A DNA stretch of 64,000 nucleotides from Pholis gunnellus (GCA_910591455.2 OU342816.1:4730476-4794475), one strand, 5' to 3'; counted from the first letter of the stretch, positions 36,478-49,639 are shown. The notes: a model not told the origin generated them from the letters alone. Numbers and translations: made by a program.

Positions 36478-38199
36478 TCCAGTGCCCTGGGTGGCACATT
36501 TATTCACATTTCAGGTGCTTCACATTGAAGCATTTCAACCTTGAGCACATTCGTTTCCTTTTGGGAGAGATCGATCCTTTTAAAAAGGGGGCTGGAGGCT
36601 TCACGAAGCTGCTTTTAAAACAACACATATCTGTTCAAACAGTTTGTAAAATCTGTTGTGGTGGACATTTTAAACTGGTGGAGGGGGAAAGTGTAGAATT
36701 CAAAAGACAAACTAATGGTTCAGAATAAAAATGATGTTGAATTAATGACTCGGGTGCGCACACTGCCCAGCATGCATTGCATGTTTGCAAGAACAAGCAT
36801 CGGTTGACTGGAGTTGACTGCAGGAATGAGTCCTAAAACCGGGAAATGAGTCGGCCGTTTTGCACCTCCAGTTCCCTCGTCATTGAGTCAATGTGTTGTT
36901 GGTTTGATGTCTGAAATCAGGTCTGTGTTTAACACGAGCTGAAGAGATTTGAATGCTTTGTTTTCTGTTATAAAATAGGTCAGTAAACGCCCCTCTGGTG
37001 AATTTAAAAGCTTTTACTTGTCTTAAAAAGAGTGAAATGAGACGACTAGACGTCCTCACTAGAACACGTGTCGTCCTTTAGTTTAGTTTAGTTTTTTGTC
37101 TCTGGAACCAGTGTGACGCTAACTTCCTGTTGGCTACAAAAATACGTCATCCCTGCAGAACTCTACTAAGAAACTTTATAGTTTCTGTATTCTAAACTAC
37201 TCCAACTTTGCGCAGAAAAGTACGACAAGAACACAATCTTTCCATTATTATAATGAACTCACCTCACGCTCACATATCGCAATCGTTGCTGAAAATGCCA
37301 TCATTCACATTAATCGGTCCACATTAAAGAGTACAGGGAGAGTCAAACGGCTTCATGATTAATCGTGAAATAGTGTTTGTGGAATCTACGGATGAGGAAG
37401 AGAGCGTTTGCCATTTTAAATCTTTTCTCGTACCAATGCCTCCGGTGGACACCCGTGTGATGTACTGTGCTACGTAATCAGTACGCACACTGCTGAGTTC
37501 ATCGCCGCCACTCAGACGCTGCTAAAGATCTGCAGCTTTCTAGTTGTGAGTGTATTCATTAATCTGTATATATATATATATATATATACATATTTCATTA
37601 CGGTTTGTTATTTCTTTACACTGTCATCTTTCACTAAATATTGTCTAATTTGTGTCCTTGGGTGACTTGAAAGGCTCTTATAACTAAAATGTATTACTAT
37701 TATTAATTCTATTAAGAGGTAATAAAGTCTGATCTTTAAACCTTTGTTGCAAAATCGAAAATCAATTAACTACCAACTCTGCCAAAGAAGAATCTAAATG
37801 TGACTTTTAGGTGCTTTTTCGTCCTCATTCCACGCCTCCAAATTGTCACAGTGTTGATGCTGTTTGTCAAACAGCCGATGGGGTTCTTCAGTCTTTGTGT
37901 TTCCGTTGAAAGGATTACCACTTGTGTTTCCTGTTGACTTGTCTCACTGCTTACTCGAGATAATTGCCTGTGAGTGGCTGGGCATTGAGCGAGGGCCACA
38001 CTGCTATCTCTCAGTGCATTGTTCACAGACAATGATGGCTTTACTGTTTCCCTCCACAGCCTCCACAGCACAGCATGTGTGCACACGAGCCCTTCATCTT
38101 CAAACTTTTCCCATAATTACATTTTATGAAAGTGGGAAGGATCTGTCTCTTGTTAGATGGCCACAATCAACCATCCAAAAATATTGTTGAAACTTTGTA

Positions 38200-38930
38200 T
38201 TACGGCCCTTCTAATAATCATTAACAGTTAATCAGGTCATGATCAGTCCTTAAAAAATGCTCATCATCATGTGTTAATAGGACTATAAAAGTGTTAATAA
38301 TAGCATTATAAACACATTTATTGTTAGATAAGACATTTATTATCACTAATCAATAACGCTAATACAAGTCTTGTGAGTTCCTTCCAATATGATATTATTG
38401 TTAAACCTTTACTAGCCTTTTTTAATGCTTAATCAAGATTAATTAATATATTATTATTAATTTATTAGCAAATAACAATACACATATGACCAGTTATTTA
38501 TGCTATTGTCAAGTACCAGATCCAGAGCAAGAACAATGCCTTATTTAGGTTAATAAGTCCGTTATTATGCACGAATTAAAGATTATTTTGGGCATTTTTC
38601 TGACTTTATTAAATAAAGCTAAAGTGAAATTATTTGTGCCTTAGATCTGATACCTGAAAAAATGCAACGTTAACGGTTAATAAGTGCATAATAAAGTATG
38701 TATTCATCTTAATAAAGCAACAATAAAAGGTTAGTAAAGGTTTACGAATGATAGAAGTTTGTTAAATCATATAGATGTGTTTGTAATGCTATTATAAACA
38801 ATTACAAGAAACTCATGAGGCCTTTATTAAACCGTGAACTATTTTCTTATAAATGCTTATAATCTAACAATTAACATTTACATGATGTTATTATTATCAG
38901 TTAAATAGTTTTAATTGATTTACAAGTTCC
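38200..38930. repeat. AT-rich repeat-like block
   Basis: Built of recurring 'ttaataa', 'attaac' and 'tttattaa' words, in the style of a percomorph repeat also seen at 59,460-59,705. Ends not resolved. Confidence 0.4.
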
Positions 38931-40440
38931 AGTCTCATTACTGAAGAAAATAAACTGGTGTGTAAATCAATGACTCGCCTCTTGTCTTTTCTCGATTGGA
39001 CACAAACTGATGAACTGGACCTGATGTGTCCCTGTTTATCAGAAGCACTTCTCCAGCCTCTAAGGACAGGCAGGAAGGCCTCAACATGAACCCTGAAGGG
39101 ACGCCAGGCCTCGTCATGGAGGACATAATTGCGGCCACCTGTTCAGAAGATCACTAAACAGAGAGTAAGAGCAGCTTCCTACAGCAGCGATGCTGAGCAT
39201 CCTTTGCTGGTTCATAACACACAAAGTGTTTCGTGTTTGTTTAGAATATATAGAAGAAAAACATGTCGGCAGCATAGATGAACAGAAAGAAAGAGCTCCA
39301 CCTGCATCAGCTCAAACTGATAAAAACACCCATTTGCTCGGGTGACGCCTTTGCATTTTAATTTCACAAAGCTTTAACCTGTTGCTAACAGCTAACACAA
39401 GAGGGCGCCGCGTCATCTGCTCACTGCCTGTGAACGCAGGTGGAACGTGATGGCAGAGCTGCTGCAGGGGTTAGAGCTCTGGGTCTGCAATATGAGCCTC
39501 TCCTCAGAGACTGTGAGCCTCTTTGTTACGCAATGTGAGTAACAAGACAAGTGTTGGACACTTGCTAGTGTGTAGGGGGGGGGGGGGGGGAGACATATTG
39601 TGAATATAAATAAATGACATTTTAAGTTGTAAATGGCAGCATTAGAAAACAGTTTACAGATTTGAAAGACAGAAGGTCCAGAAATCTTTGTAATTCTTGT
39701 GGATCTTGTGTTCGTCGAGAGGACAGGTGTAATTTGACATGAAAGGTCTCACCTGCACGTGCCGCTTTAACAAAACATCATTGTGTCACGGTTGATTACA
39801 ACGGTCTCAATGTCAACCTGCTCTGTGAGGATATGCGGTGATATTAAACGACCCACAAAGTCGCAACAGATGGAGAGCAGCTAGGAAACGTACGATAACA
39901 TCAGGGCACGTAAATGCACAGGGGAAAAAAGGTCGGTGCATTTAAACAGACGGGTGTGCACGAATGAAAGGAATGAAGTGTGTTTATGAAGTGAGTGGAA
40001 AAAAAGAAAAATGAGGGCGTGATGGCAGAGAAGTAAAGGGGGCAGGCAGGGGCGGCTTTAGCCCTTTTGGAGCCCGAGAGGGGGATTTTGCCTCCAGTGG
40101 CCCCTTTTACACCGACGTCTACTACAACACTGATCTCAAGAATGTGTTGATGTGGGGGTTTTTTGCATAAAAATGTAAAGAATCTAAACTAAACTCAAAT
40201 CCTTCATTTGCATGTTTGCAATTGAAAAGTTCTCAGGTACAAAAAAACCCCATCCTGGACGAAGAATCACAATTCATTCACCAGAGGTAAACACAACACG
40301 CACGCACGAGTCCGTCACGGCGGATCCTCCCCCCCACCGACAGATGGATGGGGTTAATATCATAATTAAGCACCTTCGGGCCGACGGGTTCCTGTTTACC
40401 GCTCGGTTGCTAGGCAGTGACATCAGCTGATCCCTCCCTC

Positions 40441-40828
40441 CGTCCTCTCTAATCCCTCTCCCTCCCTCTCCCTCACATTCTCTCTCTCTCTCTCTCTCTC
40501 AGATAGGCGGCGCAGACGTGGGCAGAGTGTGGGGGTATAGGAAGAGGAGAGAGCGGGAGGGTAGGTAGTAGTGTGTGAGGCTGTCAGACAGCATGGTCTG
40601 GGTCTGAGGACAGCACTGGAAGACGCAGCAGCAGCCTCCAGATCTCCATGTAGAACCGGTGTGGTGACGTCCACAGATCACCTGGACCTGTCCGCCCGTC
40701 AGCACCCGCACAGGTCAACACCGGAGAAGCAACAGGAAGGAGGAGGAGGGGGGGGGGTGGGTCTGGTTGTTTTTTTTTTCTGTTTTTTGGGGGGGTTTGT
40801 GGAGTAGGCTCCGGGCTGGACCGCATGC
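40441..40828 (+). promoter_or_regulatory. doc2b: doc2b upstream region and 5' leader
   Basis: A CT run (about 40,479-40,500) ends in CAG at 40,500-40,502, so it is either a CT-rich core promoter or a splice acceptor for this exon. Downstream are ATGs at 40,592 (five-codon uORF), 40,648 (ATG directly followed by TAG) and 40,825 (out of frame, overlapping the start). G and T runs occupy about 40,748-40,798. The transcription start is not determined. Confidence 0.45.
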
Positions 40829-41174
40829 ATGACACAACGCAAAGGCGAGAAACCCACCATCAGCATCCAGGAGCACATGGCCATTGATGTGTGCCCTGGC
40901 CCCATCCAGCCCATCAAGCAGATCTCAGACTACTTCCCCCGTTACCCGCGGGGCCTCCCCCCAACTGCGCCCCACCAGGCGGGCCACACCGGGCCCCTGA
41001 GCCCTGCCCTCTCCACCTCCACCTCGGCCACCGCCTCTGCCACCGCCGCCACAGAAAGTGACCGCCCCAATGAGGATAAACCGGAACGGGCTTGTGCCGG
41101 AGCCTCCGCCTCCCTACAGGCCACCAAGAGGGACGAGGAGCCCGACGTGGAGGGATACGACTCGGATGACTCCA
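40829..41174 (+). CDS. doc2b: Double C2-like domain protein beta, first coding exon (partial gene)
   Basis: Doc2b is a soluble high-affinity Ca2+ sensor that binds SNAREs, Munc13 and phospholipids and promotes spontaneous and asynchronous vesicle release. This exon codes residues 1-115 plus one base. It begins MTQRKGEKPTISIQEHMAID and continues with CPGPIQPIKQISDYFPRYPR, close to mammalian DOC2B, covering the Munc13-interacting N-terminal segment. A low-complexity Ala/Ser/Thr/Pro linker follows, then EEPDVEGYDSDDS just before where the C2A domain would begin. The exon ends at the donor CCA|GTGAGT with phase 1, so the next exon would restore DDST, as in the family (SDDCTALGTL in human). Both C2 domains lie beyond 64,000. 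A teleost doc2 paralogue other than doc2b is possible, but the N-terminus favours beta. Confidence 0.9.
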
Positions 41175-41240
41175 GTGAGTGACGGTTACCCCTTCCAGTC
41201 ATCTCCATCCTCCTGTTGACTACGGTGTTTTCCAACATGT

Positions 41241-41573
41241 CTTTGTGTGTGTGTGTGTGTGTGTGTCTATCCCTTTTAGTTCTCCCTCTCCCTTTCTTTT
41301 ATTACTGCATCTCCATTTTTTTGCCACCGGTTGCCAGGCATCCCTCCAGCCGTGTGGCTTTGTGGCTTTATCTGTCACCTTTTCTTCTCTCGGCTCCACC
41401 GTCCATCTCTTTCTATCTCCCAAAAACCCGCTGTGTGTGTGTGTGTGTGTGTGTGTTGTGTGTCTGTGCTGCAGCTAACTCTTTCCCTCTCAGTCTAACA
41501 CACAGCCAACTGTTGCTGCTGCAAAGAATACAGCTCCCCCTTCCTCCTCCTCCTCCTCCTCCTCCTCCTCCTC
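41241..41573. repeat. Cluster of short GT and CTC microsatellites
   Basis: GT runs near 41,241-41,267 and 41,430-41,456 and a CTC/TCC run near 41,538-41,573, just inside doc2b intron 1. Confidence 0.9.
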
Positions 41574-41885
41574 TCGTCTCCAAATGAAAAGATTATGTGT
41601 GCCGTTTTATTGGAGCAAATGACTACATGCCTGTGTCAACCTGTGTGCATGTGTGCATTTCTTCATATCCCCCAGTGTGCTCGGCGTGTACTGTCGATCG
41701 GGCTGAATGATTCATGGCTTCTTGGTGAAGCTTCACATTAGTCGCAGTTTTGCGCTCAGCTGAGAGCGACCGCATCCGTGAGCTCATGTTTTGGCTGGTG
41801 GCAAGATGGGCAAGTTCAAATCAGGGGAGCACATCGTTTTGTCTGTCGGTCTGTTTTTTTTTTTGTGTTGCTTTCCAAAGCATGA

Positions 41886-41887
<2 letters not shown>

Positions 41888-41970
<83 letters not shown>
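41888..41970. repeat. GT microsatellite, about 41 units
   Basis: Pure TG run in doc2b intron 1. Confidence 0.97.
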
Positions 41971-41972
<2 letters not shown>

Positions 41973-43139
41973 TGAGTGTGTTTATATCTGTCTCCGTCAG
42001 AGGGGGAGGCTGCTCTGCTGAATGTCATTCCTTTAATCTAACAGGTTTGAGTGGATGAATAATAATGGAAATTAATAGCACGCAGCGGCAGCTATGGGAG
42101 CAATAACAATCCAGAGACAAAACAAGATTTTCCACATCTTTCAAAACCATTTCAGCTCCCAGCAAAAACATCTGATGATACGACTGTCTGCACCAGTGCT
42201 GAGGACTCGGCTAAATTAAAGCTGCTGCTGCCACCTGCATCATTTTCATACGAACCTTTTAACATCTGACTGATGAAGAGCTGAAACAGTGACGGAATCT
42301 CTGCTTCGGCATTCGGTTGAGTCTGAGCGTGTCTGGGTGCAACGTGTTGCTCGCACCGTGCACAAAAACAAACAAAGTGCTTCACGATGTGTTTGTATCC
42401 GGCAACCCTTTTCTAGAGGTTTGTCCCTGTTGCTCTCTGCACGAGAGTCTTGTGATTGCAGGTTAATGTGTGACAGCAGTGCGGCTTCTCTTAAGAGTTA
42501 ATCCATGCAGAGCAGCATGCACGGGGGGGCTTAGGCCATCTCTAATCCAGAACTGGACAGGAAAGGGGGGGATGGTAGGGAGCAGAGGCAGGTCGGGCCT
42601 GGCAGATGTTGCTCTATAACCTTCAACAGGCAACCAGGACTTCACCGAGAGGCATTCTCCTAATGTGTGCGAGCGGTACTTGACTTCTGCAGATACGAGC
42701 TTTCTACAGGGCGTTTGCTCGTTTGCTTTCGGCAATCACAACACTGTGATTCCGAATGCCTTTGTTGGTGCAATGTGAAGTGTGTGGGAATTTATATAAT
42801 CAACTGCAAAGTGACACTTCTGGGTCCCTCTCAGACTAATAGCATTCTGCTAAATCCAAAGCCACGAACGGCAGCTATTTCTTTTTTGTCGCTTTTCAAA
42901 CTCACGAGGGAGTTGTTGTGCATTTCATACACGCTTGATTACTCTGAGCTAAGTATGAAGACATCCATCTTGGTTTTTGCAGTGCTACATGCAAACACCG
43001 GGACACACTCGTCCATGAGGTGGGATGAAGAAACCCACGAGCTGCTCTCTACCTGTTGCTCTAATGTGCATGCAGTAGATCAAATTCAATATTGTCTGCA
43101 GCAGCTGTGACTCACGAGGTAGAGAGCGGCTCGTCCATT

Positions 43140-43400
43140 AGTTGATAATTATTGAGCCGGAGGAGGGGGTAATACTCAGAGACAGAAATCTGAATTTCCA
43201 AGATTAAAGTAGCAAATCTACAAGAAAAATACTCACAAATTTGTAAGATTACAAAGTGAAAAATGTACAAAAAAATCACAAGTTTGCAGAGTTATATGGC
43301 GTAAAAATATGATCATTGAGCTGGAGGAGGGGAGTAATATTCCGAGAAAAAAACTCTGGATTAAAGTCTCAAATCTACAAGAAGTAGCTGCCTTTGAGTG
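43140..43400. repeat. Internally duplicated block
   Basis: Two copies, starting near 43,150 and 43,315, share 'tgagc(c/t)ggaggaggg', 'gtaatactc'/'gtaatattcc', 'gattaaagt' and 'aaatctacaagaa'. Between them lie short AT-rich units. Probably an old tandem duplication. Confidence 0.6.
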
Positions 43401-43912
43401 TAGCCATTCCAAACAGGCACAGACATGTTTGCCTTTAGACGTGGTGGGACGACACAAAAACCCAGAGTGAAGCGTCCTGCGGTCTTTAACATCAAGCACA
43501 CAACGTGACGACAGTTTTAAAACATCTGGATAGAATACATCTTCTATTTCAATCTACTGCGTCTTGGTCCCATTCCCCCTCAGCTTGTCTTGATAGTGAT
43601 AACAGAAGCTGTCTAATCAGCTGTGCCACATGATGTCTAACTGTGGTTGGCTATGTGCGACAGGTGTTGGGGATGCTGTGGCATAGAGTTACTGTAACTT
43701 TATCATATTGGCGTTGGTGCACAGTTACTAACTTACTTGTTTTCAGGCTCAGTCGCACTGCAGGTTTATACAAACATCAGAACGTCCCAGCTCTGCTCTA
43801 TCCTCCCCGCTAATAAGGCAATTAGACACAAACATCTGCCGGAACATCATCTTAATGATTTCACAATCATGTAAAGAGTCATCAGTGATGCCGGATGATT
43901 GCAACGTCAACT

Positions 43913-43939
43913 CCCCCCCCCCCCCCCCCCCCCCCCCCC
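43913..43939. repeat. Homopolymer of 27 C followed by eight A
   Basis: Pure C run on the plus strand. Length may be unreliable in an assembly. Confidence 0.95.
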
Positions 43940-45103
43940 AAAAAAAAAGAGGACAAAAGAGGAAGGACGTCTTAGTAACCAAGGTAGCAATCAATTCTAA
44001 ATGAAAAATATCGGTGTCTGACTCATCTGCATGCTTATCACCTCCAGCTGATATGACTAATGAAGGCAGACGCTAAAATAGATCAATAAATAAAGAGTAA
44101 GTAACAAGTGGCTGTTTGGGTCTGATGCAACATCCCAAATAATCCCAAGCTGCTGCTGCCGCCGCCGAGGGAGTTTGAGAGGAGAAACACGGGGCGTATC
44201 AACAAAATACTGCAGCAGCAGTCTGCTTTAAGGAACGGCACCACGGGCTCAGTTCTTTAGACCTGCTGCACATGGTGTAGGAGAAGTCACAGCAAGGCAC
44301 TTTGACACTACAGGTGGCTCAGCATCGGTCACATTCACTTCTCCAGACTCGTTAACCTGCACATGAAGCTCAACAGTTATACAGAGAGAGAGAGACGTTT
44401 GCATTTGTGTCTGTATGACTTGTTTAAAGAAAAGCTTCCACTGTTGCTCTTCATTTGCTTTGTAGAAAAAAAGGTTTTTCAAATTTATAAATACCCGACG
44501 GACAGATGAGTCCTGGAATATGCAGCAAGCATCCCAGACTCACACTGTGAAAGGATTCCTCTCTCTTTAAGATTCAAGCTGTGTTGGAAGACTTGCCGAA
44601 GGACAGCTGAAACCAAGGCTATGTGATGAAAGCCCGCCACAAAAGCCGGGAACACATCGTATCAGCTTTGCAGACGGAGGAGTTCCTGCTGGCAACAAGC
44701 GTATGAGAATAACAGCAAATTGGAACTGATTTTATAACCGCTTTGCTCGCCTTATCAGCTTTGTTTGTGTATGTTCCCAACTTCATCTCATCTCGGTGGG
44801 TTAGTAAAGTTTTAACACACTCGGCCTCTTACACACCAGTCACAAACTCATTTCTCCCTCCCCCGGCGGTGCAGCGAGCGGCGCTGTGATCCGAATGGGA
44901 AAAAAAGCAGCTCCAGTTTGAACCCGTTTGATTTGACTTTCAGAAAGTATAACTTTCACCCCTGCTGGTGCGTTAAATGCAAGAGGAAAGGAACTCTCTT
45001 CTTCCTGTTGTTTGTGATTTAAAAGAGCCAGCGCTGCCCCAAATTGGCTCTTTACCGGTCCTGCGGGACTTGATCCAGTATCTGCATGCTTCCTCTTGGG
45101 GTT

Positions 45104-45558
45104 GGGGGGGGGGGGGGGGGGGCGTGGTGGAGCAGTGTGGGAGGGTGGAACGGTGTTCTCCCTCATGTACCAAATCACACAGGGATGCCTCAATCCTCGC
45201 TAAGAACCTGCTGGCTAATCTGCATAGCAGCAGCATTTTATGATTCATTGTGACTCAACCTTGATTTTAATTGAAACAGAAAAGTGCATCACCCACCAAG
45301 TGTCCCGGCTCCCCTGCGAAGGGCGGGTGTGTGGGTGGGGTAGGTGGGTGGGGTGGAGGGATCAAAACCAATTGGACATCCGGATCTCTGCCACATCAGT
45401 TAATGGCCGGTTTGTAGTGGGTGTGGAGGGCCACGGGAGGAATGACCGGTGTGACCCACATGACGGAGCAGGCTCTTGTGTTTCTGAGAGATAAGCCTCA
45501 GAGACATGTGTGTTGACGGGACGGAGGGGGGTTGGTGGGTAGTGTGTGGGGGGGGGTT
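45104..45558 (+). other. G-rich strand with quadruplex-forming potential
   Basis: Three G-dense tracts on the plus strand: 19 G at 45,104-45,122, a GGGT/GGGG series at 45,321-45,360, and another at about 45,517-45,558. Each has at least four G3 runs or one long run, so G-quadruplexes are sterically possible in both DNA and nascent doc2b RNA. Confidence 0.7.
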
Positions 45559-45942
45559 GTTTGGTAATGTATGCCCATGCAGGGCTCCCCTGAGATGTCT
45601 CGCTCTGGCAGTATACTGCTATCTCCTCAGCACAAGACTTCAGCTGCAGTGTTTGCTTGTAGTTGTCAACCGGCGAGGAGAGATGCAGGGAGAGCAGAGG
45701 AGACGGATCCAGCAGAACAAAAGTCACTAAAATCAACAAAACTACATTTCAGATGCTGTTGTTATTGAGGATAATGGGGATTTATTTCAAGGATATTTCC
45801 CTGGTTTATAATTATCAAATGAGTATGTTTACATGCATACTAATAATCCACTACTCCTCCGGATTGGATACGCTTCATGTAAACAGCATATTCTGTTTGG
45901 ATATTCCCAGATAAGCCTTAATCCGATTGAAGCATTTTCCAA

Positions 45943-46262
45943 TTTAAAGGTGCAGTGTGTAGAATAATGGCGGCATCGAGTGGAGAGGCTGCAGATTGCA
46001 ACCAACTGGCTCATTATGAGGTAACGAAAACGCAACGATTCTTACTTTCAGGTGATCATACACAAAAAAAACACACTTATTATATTCCATTTCTGCCAAT
46101 AAATTCCCCTAAATCATGGGTATTCAATTCAAATTCATTGAATAATATCTTAACAATATTTATCCTCCATTTTCAAATTGAACTGGATGAATTAGTAAAT
46201 AAATGTTTTTCTCTCATTTCAAGTAAAATAAGGGCTGCATTTAGGAGTGTTCTGCAGCTTTA
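45943..46262 (+). mobile_element. MITE-like percomorph interspersed repeat
   Basis: Begins 'aaaggtgcagtgtgtaga', then 'aatggcggcatcgagtgg', 'gcagattgcaaccaactg', 'gaaaacgcaacgattctta' and 'tattccatttctgccaat', ending near 'ctgcagctttaaa'. I recall this order as a very common percomorph repeat. Related pieces lie at 54,107-54,345, 54,820-54,910 and 61,829-62,050. Confidence 0.6.
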
Positions 46263-47142
46263 AATTCAGTTCATTCAGGCGTTATGTCAACCAAGAAAAC
46301 CATGATATTATATCCTATCTCATCTTCTAATAAGAGAAATTTGTGTGCACTTAATTTCGGATATGAGTGGGTACATTTGCTCAAAAGACGTTTGCTTTGT
46401 CTCGTAGTTTCGCTTCATTTACAGCTTTCACTAATCATCACGGTCTCTGAACATGAGAGACATGCTGGTTTTAAACTGTTCTTTGGGAAGAATTAACATG
46501 TAGAAGTCTTACCATTCTTGTTTAAAGGCTCAGGTTAAGCTGTTCACTTTCCTCTTTTTGGAGAACGCCGTGTGAAATAACTTCCCTGACTTACATACTC
46601 CTCCTGTTGGGTCTCCCTCCCCGTCTCTCTCGAGTCGGGAAGCTTATCGGAATACACATTTTTGATTGGCTGAGTAGCATCACATGGTATGATTTACAAC
46701 GCATGTAATTGCTCGGTGTTGCTCAGGTTTTAGGAGCATTCTTTGAGAATATACATCTCAATGGGGGTTTTACAGCAGTGAGCGACACACGGCCTGTTTC
46801 CTGTTTTTTATGGTCAGCTCTGTGCGTTGCACACAAATCAACTAGCCAGAAGAAAAGCCCACGTTTCTGGTTCGGAAGGAGAAACAAAGCTCAGTTTGAA
46901 CATTATGAAAGATTTATATACAATAACAGTAGTATAACAATAACAATATACAGACCTTTTCAAGAAGGTGGTTGAAGGAATGACAGTAAACAAGTCCACC
47001 ACAGCAAAACCAGTCAACGGTGACATTTCATTTCAAAGTTAAATCACTTTCTCACAAGTGTCCATATTAATTTGTCTCATATCTTCAATACAAAAGTAAT
47101 CCATTTTAATAAAAAGGTCAATTGTTCACTAATCCCCCATAT

Positions 47143-47955
47143 TTAATGTGAAGGAGCCTCTTCAGCACAAACGTCCCTTAACTGCAGCCTATGCAATATA
47201 ATAATGAATGAAAAGCTATCCAATATTTTAATGATATAATATTTAATAATATAATATTTAACATTTATATTTAATAGGTGCTCTGTGTCCAATGACGATA
47301 AACGTTGTTTGTTTAGCACTTTTAGATGAACATAGATTATGAGTGTGGAGAGCGATGAATACAGATTTAGACCAGAGGACTTTTCCTGCACAGTCAGCCA
47401 TCCTTTTGTAATCTGTGCTAAAGCGTGCGGCCGCAATTTGCAAAAAAAGCTGCGTTTCCTTCCACAGCCACAGGAAGGAGGACTGCTGAGGTGGTGCAGC
47501 AAACCCCCGATTATAAACACCTGCAATATTTTTCCAGCCCTGCTCTTCTGCTCCCTGTCACGCAAAATAGATTTTATGAACAGTACCTCCCGTACTGGGG
47601 GCCAGTGAGAGCACCTATCCACAAAAATCTGACGATGTCTGAAAATAAAACGGCCCACAGAAGAAGAATATAATGTCTGCATGCACCACCCTGATTTACC
47701 TGAGGACCAATCACATGTTTCTTTCGTCTTTTCTAAGTAACAAGTGCAAGTGCATGGCTTGCAGTCCCAGATCAAAAGGCTAAGTCTCCAACACTCCATG
47801 CTGACTCTACAGCATGTTACATACATGACACCGATCATTCTGGTGTCGCTGATCAACGGGATGATCCCCCTGAAAACTCTGCGTATTCCTTTAAGGGCAG
47901 AAGAGGACGAAGTGTGTGTGGAGCCATCTGTTGCCTCTCTCAGACCAAAAGCCAT
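47143..47955 (-). other. Unexplained 270-codon ORF antisense in doc2b intron 1
   Basis: Starts with a true ATG at 47955 and runs 270 codons without a stop. It is not built from a microsatellite. The product is not recognised. It has a cysteine-rich patch (CKPCTCTC near residue 67) and an AT-driven Ile/Tyr/Lys-rich region near the C-terminus. No promoter, poly(A) signal or domain supports it. It may be chance, a decayed transposon frame or a real lineage-specific gene. Confidence 0.15.
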
Positions 47956-49639
47956 TTCTAGACCTTCGCTAAACAGAGGGGCAGCATCAACCCTCTTGAA
48001 AACTTCCCCTGAGCCTCATAATGCTCCATTCAATGTAAAAAAGGATTTTTAGCACCGCAGTTTCCCAGCACAGCAGAATCCTATTAGCAGTCTATCTGCA
48101 AGCTGTCATGCAGTCGTAATGACTCACTGTAGTTTCCCCGTGTTGTTTCTGTGAATAAACCCCGGTGCGAACAAAGTAGGGGCACATTTTCAGCCTGCTC
48201 ACATTATGGGATATTATTACTGCTCCTGACTCTCAACAGGAGTGTTTTTAAGTTAGCAGCAGCAGCGCTGCTTCGTCAGACCCAAACTCCGCCTCTGCCC
48301 TCCCTTCATCCCACTAAGCACATTATGTAATGATAATGCCAGCTATTACACAGATCCATTTGGCGTCTTGGGCTGCCGTCGGTGGGGAGAAATTTAGTTT
48401 TAGTCTTATTCTGCATGCACGCGCTGAGGGAGTGTGTTTAAATATCGGCGGTTAATACAGGGTGTAATTAATGCAAATGAAAAATCCACCTGTATATTAT
48501 AAACCACATGCATGTGGAGTGCCTCATCCCCTTTACTGAGGAGAAGTCACTCCATTTGCCGTTATTAAATCTGATCGCATCTCAGCCCACGCCATGTGAT
48601 GAATCCAAACTTGACTAACTTAACCACAACTGCAGTGAGTGGGCACTCGTGTCCACGGAGAGCTCAGTTCACCAGCATTAGATTTGTTAGCCTCTCGTCT
48701 CTTCATCCTTTGGCGGAAAGTGTGCGAGTGTGCCGTGTGCAGTTTAATGAGGCCACATTAAAGGATACGTGGGAACGAAAGTTCAGGGCTTTCAAAGTGT
48801 TGCATCTGATTTTCATTTGTAGATAGTTGGTCCAGTAACTTATAGTTCACAGAACTGTGAAGAAAATGGCATATCAGACAGAACATATGTGATCATGTTT
48901 TTAGTTTATCTCTTCCGTGTTAGAAGTTGATGGAGCCACAACACTGCAAAATTGAGTTAAAGGGGAAGAACCTGGCTCGGGCTAAGATCGGACAAGGCCA
49001 GCTGCTGATTTTTAAAACCTCTGGGCCGATTTCATTTCAAGCTTTTTGAAGTTCTGAAGTCACTGTATGCTATTTGCTAGGCACCAAAACGCTGAGAGAC
49101 ATATTCATCAACTAGCTGGTGAAGACACTCAAACATATATTTTTATGGGAATTGGTGAAGACCAAACCAGAGCTTAAAGGAGACTAAATATTGGACTACT
49201 GACACCTGGTCGGAGGCCCCCGGTGTCTTAATATCGACGACCAAAGCATCCTTTAGCATGTATGAGACGCACTGGGCTTTCAACTAACTCCGGACGGACG
49301 TAGTTTTAAGAAAAAGTCCGCTGAGTGCCGGAGGAATAGAGAATCTGATAAACAAACAGGACTTTCACTCAGGGGACCGGCATTTGTGTCCTCTGTGAAA
49401 CCAAAAGTTGAGTTATTTTGACTGATGACGTGATGTTAAGCGACGCAATTATGTTACTTCTGTAGTTCTATTAATCCAACACATGATCTTTTTCCAAAAC
49501 CAAACCAAATAGTGTTGTTGCATGAACCTAACTACAACTGTTTCACAACTTTAACTGCAACCATTTCACAATGTTAACCACAACCCTTTTCCAAACGTTA
49601 AAAAACAAATCACAAAAACTAGTCTGGTGATTCAGCAGC

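Larger units (their letters stand above)
30202..40440. other. Intergenic region between tmem248 and doc2b
   Basis: About 10 kb with no supported gene on either strand. It holds minisatellites (listed separately), G runs at 36,455-36,477 and about 39,575-39,590, a short TA run near 37,567, and AT-rich repeat-like DNA at 38,200-38,930. The longest frames are repeat-driven. Confidence 0.6.

Noticed and set aside
40571..40835. Frames around the doc2b leader on both strands
   Set aside because: They cross G/T homopolymers and lack homology; only the 40,829 frame matches a known family.
41179..41587. Plus-strand Cys/Val and Leu/Pro-rich frames after doc2b exon 1
   Set aside because: They are intronic, built from GT and CTC repeats after a good splice donor.
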